The position numbers and the translations under genes are program-made. The notes beneath the pieces were generated by a model. That model saw only the letters and a program-made list of their open reading frames with translations. It was not told where the DNA came from and made no database searches. From the NCBI GenBank assembly GCA_934446475.1, contig CAKSEH010000008.1:15128-79127 (forward strand): a stretch of DNA of 64,000 bases, in the 5' to 3' direction. Each line of letters starts with the position of its first letter. Positions within the stretch are counted from its first letter, which is position 1. This DNA comes from an uncultured Eubacteriales bacterium. GTDB lineage: Bacteria; Bacillota; Clostridia; Oscillospirales; Acutalibacteraceae. Shown here piece after piece: positions 18,466 through 27,651 of the stretch.

Positions 18466-19353
18466 TTATTTTAATGTGTTTATAACGCATTTTGTCTTAA
18501 GTTCGCCCGAAGAAATGTTTACCTCACCGAGACCTAAGAAAATTTCACCGTATTTGACTCTGTATATTTCACCGTCTTCATATCCGCCGAGCTTTACCCT
18601 GTCAAGGCTCAAAGCTCCGCCGTTTGAAAATCTGACTGCTTGTTTTTCGGTGACACAAACACTTTTGAAATGCAAAACAGCTTCTTCTTCGCTCCTTAAA
18701 ACTTCGCCTATATTTTCACAGCTTATATCGGAAAGTCTTGTGCAGTCCGAAAGGGAAAATCCCGAAGCCTTGGTTCTTGTAAGGGAAGAAAGCGTTGCAC
18801 CGCAGCCTAAAAAATCACCGATATCACGGGCAAGCGACCTTATATATGTGCCCTTTGAAACGCTGAATTTAACTTCGAATTCGTTATCTTGCAGCCTGTC
18901 CGAAAGCTCTGCCGAATAAACTGTCACCGTTCTGAGCGGAGCCTCAACCTTTTCTCCGTTTCTTGCCTTGTCATAAAGCCGGACTCCGTTTTGCTTTACC
19001 GCCGAATATGCCGGCACCCGCTGACTTATCACGCCTGTGAATTTATCCACCGCAGCCTTCATATCCTCGTAAGATACCGTTTTATCGGATGTTGCCGTGA
19101 TATTGCCGGTTATATCGTCCGTATCTGTTTTTATTCCCGTTCTTATAACCGCAGTATATTCTTTATCGCCGTCAAGCAAAAAGGAAGAAAGCGCCGTCGC
19201 CCTTCCGACCAGCACCGGAAGCACTCCCGTTGCCATAGGGTCAAGCGTTCCCGTATGTCCTACCCTGCGTTCTCCGGTAAGATGCCTTACAGACGCAACC
19301 GCTTTAAAAGAGGTTATCCCTGACGGTTTATCAAGTAATATCAGCCCTTGCAT
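18466..19353 (-). CDS. truB: tRNA pseudouridine(55) synthase
   Basis: A 295-residue TruB, which converts U55 in the T-loop of tRNAs to pseudouridine. The catalytic aspartate is Asp38 in GHTGTLDPMATG, and KGTYIRSLARD is the second family motif. A C-terminal PUA-like extension is present. Its start codon lies inside the end of nrnA (23-base overlap), so translation is coupled. It is followed 23 bp later by ribF. Confidence 0.96.
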   Translation of the reverse strand: MQGLILLDKPSGITSFKAVASVRHLTGERRVGHTGTLDPMATGVLPVLVGRATALSSFLLDGDKEYTAVIRTGIKTDTDDITGNITATSDKTVSYEDMKAAVDKFTGVISQRVPAYSAVKQNGVRLYDKARNGEKVEAPLRTVTVYSAELSDRLQDNEFEVKFSVSKGTYIRSLARDIGDFLGCGATLSSLTRTKASGFSLSDCTRLSDISCENIGEVLRSEEEAVLHFKSVCVTEKQAVRFSNGGALSLDRVKLGGYEDGEIYRVKYGEIFLGLGEVNISSGELKTKCVINTLK

Positions 19354-20329
19354 CGCCGTTTTCCATAACCTCCTTTACAGCCGAAAGTACCTTTCTCTCG
19401 ACCTCTTCGAGGCTTCCCTTTATTGAAGCTCCGGCCGCTCCTTTATGACCGCCGCCGCCGAGTCTGCGGCAGATATCCGAAGCGTCATACGGTGGATATG
19501 TACGGGCGGAGAGCTTATATTCGTTATCGTCGGTCTGTTTTAATGTAAGACCGATAAGCACTCCCTGCACACTTCTTGAAATAACCGAAATTCCCTCAAG
19601 CTCCGAGCCCGAACATCCTGTTTTTTGCTGCATATCTGCGGTAACGGTAAGCATTATGCATTTATCGTCAAAATGGTACTGAGCGGTGTCAAGCACCATT
19701 CTTTCAAGTTCAAGAAGCTTTCTCGATTTGGTATCAAACATAAGACGATTTATTTCCGAAGCGTTTATATCGTATTCGTAAAGCGCCGCCGCCGTAAGGT
19801 GGGTCTTTGCGGTAACATTAGAATACTTGAAACAGCCCGTATCGGTTGCGATGCCGGTGTAAAGCGCCTTTGCGGTCGTATTGTTTATATTGACCTTCAT
19901 AAGGCAAAGCATATCGTATATTATCTCGCAGGTTGCGCAGGCATCTGCATCAAGATACAAATTTTTTGCATAACGGACATTCGATATATGGTGGTCTATA
20001 TTGAGGACCACCTTATCTCCGAATTCTTCTTCCAAAGAGCCTAAGAGCTTTCTGTCCGCAACATCGACCGCCACGACCGTCGCTTTTTCTTTTTCTATAT
20101 GGTCGGTCTCGCATACAAAATAATCGTATTTGCTCGGAATAACATCCGGGCATATGACCGCAGCTTCCTTGCCTGTTTCCTTAAGCCCGTAATAGAGAGC
20201 GTAAGCTGCGCCTAAAGTATCGCCGTCAGGCGAGGTATGGGTCAAAATAACGAAATTATCGTGGCTTTTAAGAAATTTAACGGTTTGCTTTAAAGTAAGC
20301 TCGTTGCATCCGCAGATTTCGTTTTTCAT
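19331..20329 (-). CDS. nrnA: DHH phosphoesterase, oligoribonuclease/pAp phosphatase NrnA
   Basis: A DHH/DHHA1 protein of 332 residues that in Bacillus degrades 2-5 nt RNA and dephosphorylates pAp. Motifs: SPDGDTLG near residue 29, the DHH motif in LNIDHHISN near 106, and the C-terminal DHHA1 glycine-rich GGGGHKGAAGA. I chose the ATG at 20329, which has AGGAGG seven bases upstream; the longer in-frame start at 20365 overlaps rbfA and adds twelve unlikely residues. Its position between rbfA and truB is conserved in Firmicutes. Confidence 0.95.
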   Translation of the reverse strand: MKNEICGCNELTLKQTVKFLKSHDNFVILTHTSPDGDTLGAAYALYYGLKETGKEAAVICPDVIPSKYDYFVCETDHIEKEKATVVAVDVADRKLLGSLEEEFGDKVVLNIDHHISNVRYAKNLYLDADACATCEIIYDMLCLMKVNINNTTAKALYTGIATDTGCFKYSNVTAKTHLTAAALYEYDINASEINRLMFDTKSRKLLELERMVLDTAQYHFDDKCIMLTVTADMQQKTGCSGSELEGISVISRSVQGVLIGLTLKQTDDNEYKLSARTYPPYDASDICRRLGGGGHKGAAGASIKGSLEEVERKVLSAVKEVMENGDARADIT

Positions 20330-20351
20330 AAAACAACCTCCTGCCCTCGGC

Positions 20352-20708
20352 TCAATCTTCTTCATTGTTTGAAAAAGATTCTATTATCCTTGAAATATGG
20401 GCGCTGTTTTCTATAGAATTATCTGCAACAAAACGAAGTTCAGGGACCTTTCTGAGCGACAGCCGCCGCCCGAGCTCCCTGCGAAGGAAGCCCGATGCAC
20501 TCTTATTGAGTGCTTTAACGGACTGTTCGGTTTCCTTACTTCCCTCTATTGCGCTGACATAAGCGGTTGCATATGACATATCTCCCGACACATCAAGCTT
20601 AACTATACTTATAAGCTTGCTTACTCTCGGGTCCTTAACTTCTTTTAACAGCTCCGATAAACAAAGTTTTATGTCCGAGGTGACACGACCGATTTTATAT
20701 CCTGCCAT
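20352..20708 (-). CDS. rbfA: 30S ribosome-binding factor A
   Basis: A 118-residue RbfA, a single KH-like domain protein for 16S maturation and cold adaptation. It has typical segments such as KDPRVSKLISI and VSGDMSYATAYVS. The start codon directly follows the infB stop, and GGAGGAG lies in the end of infB. It belongs to the nusA-infB operon. Confidence 0.95.
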   Translation of the reverse strand: MAGYKIGRVTSDIKLCLSELLKEVKDPRVSKLISIVKLDVSGDMSYATAYVSAIEGSKETEQSVKALNKSASGFLRRELGRRLSLRKVPELRFVADNSIENSAHISRIIESFSNNEED

Positions 20709-23279
20709 TTAATCTCTGTACTCCTCCATAATAAAGGCTTCAAATACATCGCCGTCTTTAATATCGGCAAATTTCTCAAGTCCTATACCGCATTCATAGC
20801 CCTGCGCCACTTCTTTAACATCGTCCTTAAATCGGCGGAGCGAAGCTATAGCGTCCTCACAGATTACTATACCGTCTCTTACGACTCTTATCTTGCAGGA
20901 GCGTGTAATCTTGCCGTTTGTTATATAGCAGCCTGCAATAGTGCCGACGCTTGATATCTTATAGGTATTTCTTACCTCTGCCGTTCCGAGAATATTCTCT
21001 CTGAACTTAGGAGCAAGCATACCCTTCATTGCGGCTTCTATTTCTTCGATGCAATCGTAAATAACTCTGTACATACGGATATCAACGCCGTCTCTCTCTG
21101 CGGTTGCCGCAGCTACGGAATCGGGTCTTACATTGAAACCTACTATTATTGCGCCCGAAGTCTGAGCGAGCATAACATCCGACTCGTTTACCGCTCCTAC
21201 GCCGCCGTGAATAACATTTACTCTTACTTCGTCGTTCGAAAGTTTTACAAGACTGTCCTTTACGGCTTCAACGCTTCCCTGAACGTCCGCCTTGACTATA
21301 ACATTAAGTTCCTTAAGGTCGCCCTCGGAAAGCTGGCTGAAGAGGTTATCAAGCGTTACTTTCTGCTTTGCGTTGAACTGTTCGTTTTTGATTTTTTCTT
21401 TACGCTGTTCGACAAGCTCTCTTGCAAGGCGCTCATCCGAAACCGCATCGAAATTGTCTCCTGCGCTCGGCGTCTCGGCGAGACCGGTTATCTCTACGGG
21501 AACCGACGGACCCGCTTTCTTTACCTGTCTGCCGTTTTCGTCGGTCATAAGTCTCACTCTGCCGACTGCCGTTCCCGCAACTATGATATCGCCTGCGTTC
21601 AAGGTACCGTTCTGAACGAGCAATGTTGCAACAGGACCTCTGCCCTTATCAAGTCTTGCTTCAACAACAACACCCTTCGCCTTGCGGTCGGGGTTTGCTT
21701 TAAGTTCAAGCATCTCCGCAACAAGAAGTATGCTCTCAAGAAGCTTATCTATACCTTCGTGTGTTCTTGCCGAAACGGGAACGCAAATAACATCGCCGCC
21801 CCACTGCTCGGGAACAAGGGAATATTCGGTGAGCTGCTGCAAAACACGGTCGGGATTGGCGTCCGGCTTATCCATTTTGTTTATCGCAACTATTATCTGA
21901 ACGCCGGCTGCCTTAGCGTGATTTATGGCCTCAACGGTCTGCGGCATTATACCGTCGTCCGCAGCCACAACAAGAACCGCTATATCGGTTGCCATAGCGC
22001 CTCTCTGACGCATTGCGGTAAACGCAGCGTGTCCCGGAGTGTCAAGGAATGTTATATCCTGTCCGTTGCAGTTTACCCTGTAAGCACCGATATGCTGGGT
22101 TATTCCGCCCGCCTCGGTATCGGTAACAGCCGTATTGCGGATAGCGTCGAGCAAAGAAGTCTTACCGTGGTCAACGTGACCCATAACGACTACTATCGGG
22201 CTTCTCGGCTTCAAGTTTTCCGCCGTATCCTCGGTAACATCCATTATCTTATCTTCTATGGTAACGACAACCGCTTTTTGGATCTTTGCTCCCATTTCGG
22301 TTACAACTATCTCAGCCGTATCATAATCTATGACCTGGTTCACGGTCGCCATCATTCCGAGTTTCATAAGGTTTTTTATAACCTCTGAAGCGGTTTTCTT
22401 AAGCGCCGCCGCAAGCTCGGCAACGGTTATTTCTTCGCCGACCGTAACCGTTATCGGGGTCTTTTTTATGCGTTCAAGCTGCATTCTTCTCAGCTTATCC
22501 GCCTCGGTCTCTCTTTTAGCGCCCTTGGGTCTGCGGTAATCCTGAGATTTCTGCTTTATCTTCTGCTTGCGTGTGAAGTTATCCTTCATAGTGCTTGCAG
22601 GAGCTATGGTTTCGTATTTTTCGTTATATTTATCGATGTTTACATTAACGGTTCTCGTATCGATATGCCTGAGCTGTGCAGGACCTCTGTTCGGAGCCTC
22701 TCCGCCCTTTTTCTCTTTTTTCGGGGGAGCAACGAGCGGACCTGTATATGGCTTTTCCGCCTTTGACTGTTTTGCGCCGTTTTCGGTATTTCCGTTCTTC
22801 CCCGTTTCGTTCTTTTCGGAAGCGGGTGCCTGTTTTGCCTGCTTTTTGCTATTTGCCTCGTTTTTCTTTTCGGGCTTTTCGTCGGGCTTATTCTCCGCCT
22901 TATCTTCCTTAAGCTCCGGTTTCTCCGCTTTTTCGGGCTTTTTCTCCGGTTCTTTTTTCTTTTCCGCTTTCTGACCGCCGGCAGCAGCCTTAAGCTGCTC
23001 TAATATGGCCATTTGCTCGGCAAGTTTTTTGTTCTTGCGTTCCTCGTGCTCCTTAGCCGCTTTTTTACGGGTCTCCTCGCCTGCGGCAAAATATTCGTCA
23101 AAACTTTTAACGCTGTTTTTCTTTGTAAGGGCATCAAAAACAAGTGCGGTTTCCGCTTCGTTTAACGATGCTCCGGATTTTTTCTCTTCGCCTGTAAGCT
23201 CTTTTATAAGAGTCACTATATCTTTAGAGGGGATATTAAAATCTTTGGCAAGCTCACTTATCCTGTATTTATTCGTCAT
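20709..23279 (-). CDS. infB: translation initiation factor IF-2
   Basis: IF-2 brings fMet-tRNA to the 30S subunit and promotes subunit joining. An N-terminal IF2_N helix domain is followed by a long Lys/Glu/Pro-rich linker (about residues 75-200), a second IF2_N domain, the G domain with GHVDHGKT (about 366-373), DTPGHAAF and NKMDK, and then domains II-IV. I use the ATG at 23279 (856 residues), eight bases from AGGAGG, rather than the ATG two codons earlier, which is only two bases from it. It overlaps ylxQ slightly. Confidence 0.97.
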   Translation of the reverse strand: MTNKYRISELAKDFNIPSKDIVTLIKELTGEEKKSGASLNEAETALVFDALTKKNSVKSFDEYFAAGEETRKKAAKEHEERKNKKLAEQMAILEQLKAAAGGQKAEKKKEPEKKPEKAEKPELKEDKAENKPDEKPEKKNEANSKKQAKQAPASEKNETGKNGNTENGAKQSKAEKPYTGPLVAPPKKEKKGGEAPNRGPAQLRHIDTRTVNVNIDKYNEKYETIAPASTMKDNFTRKQKIKQKSQDYRRPKGAKRETEADKLRRMQLERIKKTPITVTVGEEITVAELAAALKKTASEVIKNLMKLGMMATVNQVIDYDTAEIVVTEMGAKIQKAVVVTIEDKIMDVTEDTAENLKPRSPIVVVMGHVDHGKTSLLDAIRNTAVTDTEAGGITQHIGAYRVNCNGQDITFLDTPGHAAFTAMRQRGAMATDIAVLVVAADDGIMPQTVEAINHAKAAGVQIIVAINKMDKPDANPDRVLQQLTEYSLVPEQWGGDVICVPVSARTHEGIDKLLESILLVAEMLELKANPDRKAKGVVVEARLDKGRGPVATLLVQNGTLNAGDIIVAGTAVGRVRLMTDENGRQVKKAGPSVPVEITGLAETPSAGDNFDAVSDERLARELVEQRKEKIKNEQFNAKQKVTLDNLFSQLSEGDLKELNVIVKADVQGSVEAVKDSLVKLSNDEVRVNVIHGGVGAVNESDVMLAQTSGAIIVGFNVRPDSVAAATAERDGVDIRMYRVIYDCIEEIEAAMKGMLAPKFRENILGTAEVRNTYKISSVGTIAGCYITNGKITRSCKIRVVRDGIVICEDAIASLRRFKDDVKEVAQGYECGIGLEKFADIKDGDVFEAFIMEEYRD

Positions 23280-23595
23280 TAGCATTTCCTCCTGTAGACA
23301 ATTGCTTTGTTATGGCATCGGCAAAGGAAGCGTCGTTTACGCTGAGCGCTCCGCAATTTCTGCCGACTGCCGCTGAAAGGGTGGCTATCGAAACATCCTC
23401 TAAAACTACCGTTTCGATGTTTGATTTATCTGCATAGAACTTGATTTCTTTAAGGCTCTTGGGCGATATTTCGCCGCTGACCGCTATAAGCCTTGCTTTT
23501 TTCTTTTGCGCCGACTCTGTTGCCGCCGCCTGCCCATACGATAACCTGCCCGCCTTTGAAGCAAATCCGAGCAAGGTCATTACTTTATTGTTCAA
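23269..23595 (-). CDS. ylxQ: L7Ae-family RNA-binding protein YlxQ
   Basis: A 108-residue protein of the ribosomal L7Ae/L30e family, encoded between rnpM and infB in Firmicutes. It probably binds kink-turn RNA. The KAGRLSYGQ start region and the ARLIAVSGEISP segment are typical. The longest frame begins with TTG overlapping the rnpM stop, with GGGAGG about 12 bases upstream; an ATG five codons later (23580) is an alternative. The ATG of infB lies inside its 3' end. Confidence 0.9.
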   Translation of the reverse strand: MNNKVMTLLGFASKAGRLSYGQAAATESAQKKKARLIAVSGEISPKSLKEIKFYADKSNIETVVLEDVSIATLSAAVGRNCGALSVNDASFADAITKQLSTGGNANDE

Positions 23596-23857
23596 CTTTT
23601 TCGGTTGCCTCCCTCAGCAAGTCATATGTTTCCCCCGGGACCGAAACGCCGAAACACCTTCTCAGAGCATTCGTTTTTGCGGCTTTCTCTATACATACGG
23701 GATTTTTGCAGATATAAGCGCCTCTGCCGCCGGATTTGCCGGAAGGGTCGGCAAAAACCTTGCCGTCCTTTGTCTTAACTACCCTTAAAAGCTCCTGCTT
23801 CGGTTTCATTTCCCTGCACACAAGGCACATACGCATAGGTGTTTTTTTAACAGTCAC
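23585..23857 (-). CDS. rnpM: RNase P modulator RnpM (YlxR)
   Basis: A 90-residue YlxR-family protein. Cys-containing CLVCRE near residues 11-16, GGRGAYIC around 43-50 and ALRRCFG are the family signature. YlxR proteins bind RNA, and in Bacillus the protein modulates RNase P. The start is a GTG with GGAGG ten bases upstream. It lies 22 bp after nusA and overlaps ylxQ. Confidence 0.93.
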   Translation of the reverse strand: MTVKKTPMRMCLVCREMKPKQELLRVVKTKDGKVFADPSGKSGGRGAYICKNPVCIEKAAKTNALRRCFGVSVPGETYDLLREATEKVEQ

Positions 23858-23879
23858 CTTTCGGCTACCTCCTCCGAAA

Positions 23880-24968
23880 TTATTCGCCGAAGAATCCGCT
23901 TTCGGGATGAATGTCTATCTTCCAGCCTGTAAGCTTTGCGGCAAGCTTTACATTATGACCTTTATTGCCTATTGCAAGAGAAAGCTGAGATTCCGGAACG
24001 CTCACCTTGCAGATCTTAGGTTCTGTGCTTTCTATCTCAACCGATACTACCTTTGCGGGAGAAAGAGCTTCCGCAACGAAAGTTGCGGGATCGTCGCTGT
24101 ACTTGATTATATCTATCTTTTCTCCGCCGAGTTCCTCAACAATTTTGTTTACTCTCGTACCCTTAGGTCCTATGCAGGCGCCTATCGGGTCAACCTCGGG
24201 ATTATCGGACCATACCGCTATCTTTGTGCGAAGTCCTGCCTGACGGGAAATACTCTTTATCTGTATCGTACCGTCAAATATTTCGGGAACCTCCGCCTCA
24301 AACAGCCTCTTTACAAGACTCGGATGGGTGCGTGAAAGCATTATGCGAGGCCCTCTTTCGGTTTCCTTAACATCGACAACATAAACCTTTATATGGTCCC
24401 CCTCGGTTATGACCTCGTCGGGAACCTGTTCTATCTTCGGCAGGGTTGCCTCGTTGTTGCCTATGGTTAAGATTGCGTTTCCTGTTTTTGGGTCTATACG
24501 CTCTACGATCGCCGTAACAAGTTCTCTGTTATGACTTTGGAACTCTGCCAGTGTTTGTCCCTTTTCGGCTTCTCTTACGCCCTGACGGAAGTTATTCTTT
24601 GAGTTCTGGGCAACTATTCTTCCGAACTTTTTAGGGTCGAGCTTTATGTTTATGAATCCTTCTTCTACAGAAGACGGGTCTATCGCAGCCGCATCTTCTT
24701 TTGATATCTGAGTGTAAGGGTTCTCAACGGTATCCACGATTTCTTTTCTTGCGGTAACAAGAAATATTTCCTTTTCGGGGTCGATAGTACAGGATACCGT
24801 ATTATTATCGCCGTAGTCCTTCCTTGCGGCAACGATTATAGCGTCCGCTATCTTTTCCGCAATAAATTCCTTGGGAATACCCCTTTCCTGTTCCATAAGG
24901 TTTAAAGCCTCAAAGAATTCCTTATTATCCTTTTTTTCCTTCGCTGTCATTTTCTTTGCCTTAGCCAT
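23880..24968 (-). CDS. nusA: transcription termination/antitermination protein NusA
   Basis: NusA binds RNA polymerase and affects pausing, termination and antitermination. Domains in order: N-terminal polymerase-binding domain (1-120), S1 domain, and two KH domains with IGPKGTRV and IGNKGHNV. It ends soon after KH2 (HPESGFFGE), the usual short Gram-positive form without acidic repeats. I start at the ATG at 24968 (362 residues), 11 bases after the GGAGG core; the ATG six codons earlier is itself part of that site. It follows rimP closely. Confidence 0.96.
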   Translation of the reverse strand: MAKAKKMTAKEKKDNKEFFEALNLMEQERGIPKEFIAEKIADAIIVAARKDYGDNNTVSCTIDPEKEIFLVTARKEIVDTVENPYTQISKEDAAAIDPSSVEEGFINIKLDPKKFGRIVAQNSKNNFRQGVREAEKGQTLAEFQSHNRELVTAIVERIDPKTGNAILTIGNNEATLPKIEQVPDEVITEGDHIKVYVVDVKETERGPRIMLSRTHPSLVKRLFEAEVPEIFDGTIQIKSISRQAGLRTKIAVWSDNPEVDPIGACIGPKGTRVNKIVEELGGEKIDIIKYSDDPATFVAEALSPAKVVSVEIESTEPKICKVSVPESQLSLAIGNKGHNVKLAAKLTGWKIDIHPESGFFGE

Positions 24969-25011
24969 TTTCCGAATTACCTCCATATAATATGCAAAAC
25001 AAATGCCTTAT

Positions 25012-25464
25012 TTAAAAATCTTCAAGCTTTACCTTTGCGGCGTCGGCTTTTTTAATTTCAATTTCGCCGTCGTCGGTCGAAAGCAAAATACCGTCGTTTC
25101 GAAGCCCGTTTAAAATTCCGGACAGTTCTTTTTTACCGTCAATCGGCTTAAAGAGCCTGATTTTCACCTTGTTGCCTTTCATCTTTTCAAAATGCTCGGG
25201 TCTCGTCAGTTCCCTTTCAAGACCCGGAGAGCATACCTCAAGACAGTAAGACTCGCTTATCGGGTCGGCTTCATCTATAATAGGGTCTACTGCGTGGGAA
25301 ACATTTACGCAGTCATCGATATTGACTCCGCCCTCTTTATCTATGAATATGCGAAGATAATGAGAAGCTCCCTCTTTTAAAAACGCAACATCCCACAGCA
25401 TAACGCCCTGCGACTCGACCGCATCCTTGACAAGCTCATAAACATTATCGGCGATCCTGCCCAT
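25012..25464 (-). CDS. rimP: ribosome maturation factor RimP
   Basis: RimP assists 30S assembly and is the usual first gene of the nusA-infB operon. The family signature appears in HYLRIFIDKEGGVNIDDC and VCSPGLERELTRPEHF, with a C-terminal Sm-like domain. I begin it at the ATG at 25464 (150 residues, normal length), seven bases from GGAGG. The open frame extends 37 codons further upstream, but that part is not RimP-like. Confidence 0.94.
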   Translation of the reverse strand: MGRIADNVYELVKDAVESQGVMLWDVAFLKEGASHYLRIFIDKEGGVNIDDCVNVSHAVDPIIDEADPISESYCLEVCSPGLERELTRPEHFEKMKGNKVKIRLFKPIDGKKELSGILNGLRNDGILLSTDDGEIEIKKADAAKVKLEDF

Positions 25465-25742
25465 AAATTTCCCTCCGAACCGTAATAATTGACGCACCGA
25501 CGGAAACCGGGTCCGTCGCACTCTGATAATTTCTTGTTTTTCTGCCGCATAAGCAGGCAAAAGCACCGAAAACACGCCGCTTTTGACGGACTTGAATTAT
25601 TATCGCCCGCCCTTACACAGCCGCTGTTTTGACTGACTGTAACCGTTATAATGGCTATTTTGACACCAAATCCTTGATTCGGTCACAAATTTTCCGCTAT
25701 GGGAAGTATGGTACCCTGATTGTATTGTCTAATCACTATAAT
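25465..25742. other. rimP upstream region, no gene
   Basis: This leader region carries the second copy of the TTAGACAATACA element (25688-25732), which shares its TTCCGCTATGGGAAG core with 11060-11122. There is no credible coding sequence; the in-frame extension of rimP lacks family similarity. A weak minus-strand TATAAC near 25640 might be an alternative rimP promoter but has no good -35. Confidence 0.5.
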
Positions 25743-25768
25743 AAAAGTGAGCGGGATACCCCACTCAC
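25743..25768 (-). terminator. intrinsic terminator or attenuator between the pseudokinase and rimP
   Basis: On the minus strand GTGAGTGGGGTATCCCGCTCAC forms a 9-position stem with one mismatch, followed by TTTTATTATA. It can end the pseudokinase transcript. It also lies downstream of a promoter-like pair, so it may act as an attenuator for the rimP operon. Confidence 0.8.
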
Positions 25769-25793
25769 CTTTCTGCTTACATTCTACCTTTAG

Positions 25794-25821
25794 ATTATAC
25801 CACATTTTCAGATAAAATCAA
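25794..25821 (-). promoter_or_regulatory. candidate promoter upstream of the rimP operon
   Basis: On the minus strand TTGATT (25816-25821) and TATAAT (25794-25799) are 16 bp apart, with a TG one base before the -10 (extended -10). It lies between the pseudokinase stop and the hairpin, about 330 bp from rimP. Confidence 0.65.
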
Positions 25822-25838
25822 GTGTTTTTTTCACTTTT

Positions 25839-27563
25839 TTATTCCTGGTCGCCGGTATACGAATTGACATATATCGTAATTCCTATCTCGGTGTTTACCG
25901 AAGACCCGTATTTCGGGGTCTGGGAAAGGACGACTCCCGGCTTTTTGGTCGAATCGTATTTCTCTTCGACAGTTATATTATCGTAAATAAATCCCTGCTT
26001 TAAAAGTTCGAGCACCGCTGCGTCCTTAGTCTGCCCGATAACATTTGCTATCTTGATTTGTTTCGGACCGAGACTTATCACAAGCTCTACCTTTGTTCCC
26101 TTTGCAACATCCGATTCGGCAGCAACCGACTGTGAAACCACCGCACCTCTCGCCACCTTATCGGAATACTGCTTTCCCGTTATAACAAATTCAAGGTTTT
26201 CATATTCTTCATCGCTCGCTATCTGCGAATAGTATTTACCCACAAAACTCGGAACGTGATAAAGCTTTGTAAGTCCCTTGTCGGCGTCCTTATCGACATC
26301 GCCTATGGAAGCAACGCTCGGCATTTTGTCCTGACTGCTTTCATTCGTCGATGTTGATGTTTTGAACACGGAACCTCTGAACACTGTAAGACAAAGTACA
26401 AGTGCTATCAAAAGGAAGAATCCCGCCGTGCAGGCAGCCGAAATAACGGCATATTTTGCAGGCGAAACGGGACGCTCTTTTTTCTCCTGTTTTTCTGCCT
26501 GTTTTCTGATGCTCTCTTCTCTTTTGCTGTCAGAACTTACCTCTTTTTCAAGCTCTGCCTGCCTTGCCGCCTTTCTTGCAAGCGCCGCTTTCCTCGCATT
26601 TTCCTGAGCCTCGCCGTATACAAGCTCGTTTTTAAATGTTTCGGCACAAGAGGTTCTGCTCTCGGGCATAACCTGCAATCCGTTCGCAAGGGCAACAAGC
26701 ACCTGCCTCGGAAGCTCATCGGCAAACCTTGCGGGAATGGTCATACCGTCATTCTCGACTCTGTCCGTCGCAGAAGGCGGAACCATTCCTATAAGCGTTC
26801 TGAAAAGGGTTGCGGAAAGACCGTAAACATCGGTATATGCGCCGACGCTCAAATCTTCAAATCCGTACTGCTCAAGAGCCGAATATCCGTCAAACAGTCT
26901 CGGCTTTACATCATTTATAACGCATCTGCTGCTGCGGACGCATATCGAAGAAAATCTCAGCCTTGCATCTCTCCCGACGGTAATCGTCTGCGGAGATATT
27001 CCGAGCACGAATATTCTTTTTTGCTGCAATGCTATAAGAGTATCCACAAGCGGCAAAAACAGCGGCCTTGCCTGTTCCCATTTAAGCGTGTTTCCGTTCT
27101 TTTCGAGAAACTGAGCAAGCGTTATGCCGTTTATCTTCTCGGTCACACAATAAGCGGTGCCGTTTTCCTCGAAAACCGCAAGAACCGCCACCGTTGCAGG
27201 AAGTTTTTCCTCGCTTAGGGTTCTGTTTATCTCAAGGAACTCCATAAGCCCCTCGTTATACGAAAACTTCGATTCCGGCACGCATGCGACCGAACCGTCC
27301 TCATTCCTTACCGCAACCGCAGCCGGATAATATTCCTTTATATCCACGCTGCTTTCGGTTTGTGCATCGTATCCTATGTAGGTTATGCCCTCACTGTCTC
27401 TTGAAACGGCTTTGCCGACAAAAAACCTTTTTAAAAGTATTGTTTTTGCAGAAAGCGTCTCCGGGGGATTTTTACTTTCGCAGTCAAATCCGCAGAGCGG
27501 ACAAATGCGTTCCCCTGCATTATCCCCCGTGCACGAGGGACAAATTCTTTCGGGATCTATCAT
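25839..27563 (-). CDS. zinc-ribbon pseudokinase with C-terminal PASTA domains, membrane-anchored
   Basis: A 574-residue protein. A zinc ribbon (Cys8, Cys11, Cys21, Cys24) is followed by a serine/threonine-kinase-like domain (about 35-325), a charged linker, one membrane segment (about 378-400) and two PASTA domains (VPSFVGKYYS and IANVIGQTKD starts), which in true PASTA kinases bind muropeptides or lipid II outside the cell. The ATP lysine is kept (DIKEYYP, Lys76), but the catalytic loop reads FVLGISPQTI (185-194), without the HxD and its asparagine, and no DFG is seen. Catalysis is therefore unlikely. The start at 27563 has AGGAGG five bases upstream. Likely a sensor or scaffold for the cell wall; inferred. 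Confidence 0.8.
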   Translation of the reverse strand: MIDPERICPSCTGDNAGERICPLCGFDCESKNPPETLSAKTILLKRFFVGKAVSRDSEGITYIGYDAQTESSVDIKEYYPAAVAVRNEDGSVACVPESKFSYNEGLMEFLEINRTLSEEKLPATVAVLAVFEENGTAYCVTEKINGITLAQFLEKNGNTLKWEQARPLFLPLVDTLIALQQKRIFVLGISPQTITVGRDARLRFSSICVRSSRCVINDVKPRLFDGYSALEQYGFEDLSVGAYTDVYGLSATLFRTLIGMVPPSATDRVENDGMTIPARFADELPRQVLVALANGLQVMPESRTSCAETFKNELVYGEAQENARKAALARKAARQAELEKEVSSDSKREESIRKQAEKQEKKERPVSPAKYAVISAACTAGFFLLIALVLCLTVFRGSVFKTSTSTNESSQDKMPSVASIGDVDKDADKGLTKLYHVPSFVGKYYSQIASDEEYENLEFVITGKQYSDKVARGAVVSQSVAAESDVAKGTKVELVISLGPKQIKIANVIGQTKDAAVLELLKQGFIYDNITVEEKYDSTKKPGVVLSQTPKYGSSVNTEIGITIYVNSYTGDQE

Positions 27564-27651
27564 AGCATCCTCCTGAAAAATTGTTGAGTTCGGACGCATT
27601 TATCGGCGTCCTCAAAGCAATTTTAGCACATTTTGCCGAATTTTACAAGTA

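Noticed and set aside
21207..22388. A 393-codon open frame on the plus strand
   Set aside because: It is antisense to infB throughout, has no family similarity or ribosome-binding site, and reflects codon bias of infB.
25465..25575. N-terminal extension of rimP
   Set aside because: The extra 37 codons have no RimP similarity, and the strong GGAGG fits the ATG at 25464.
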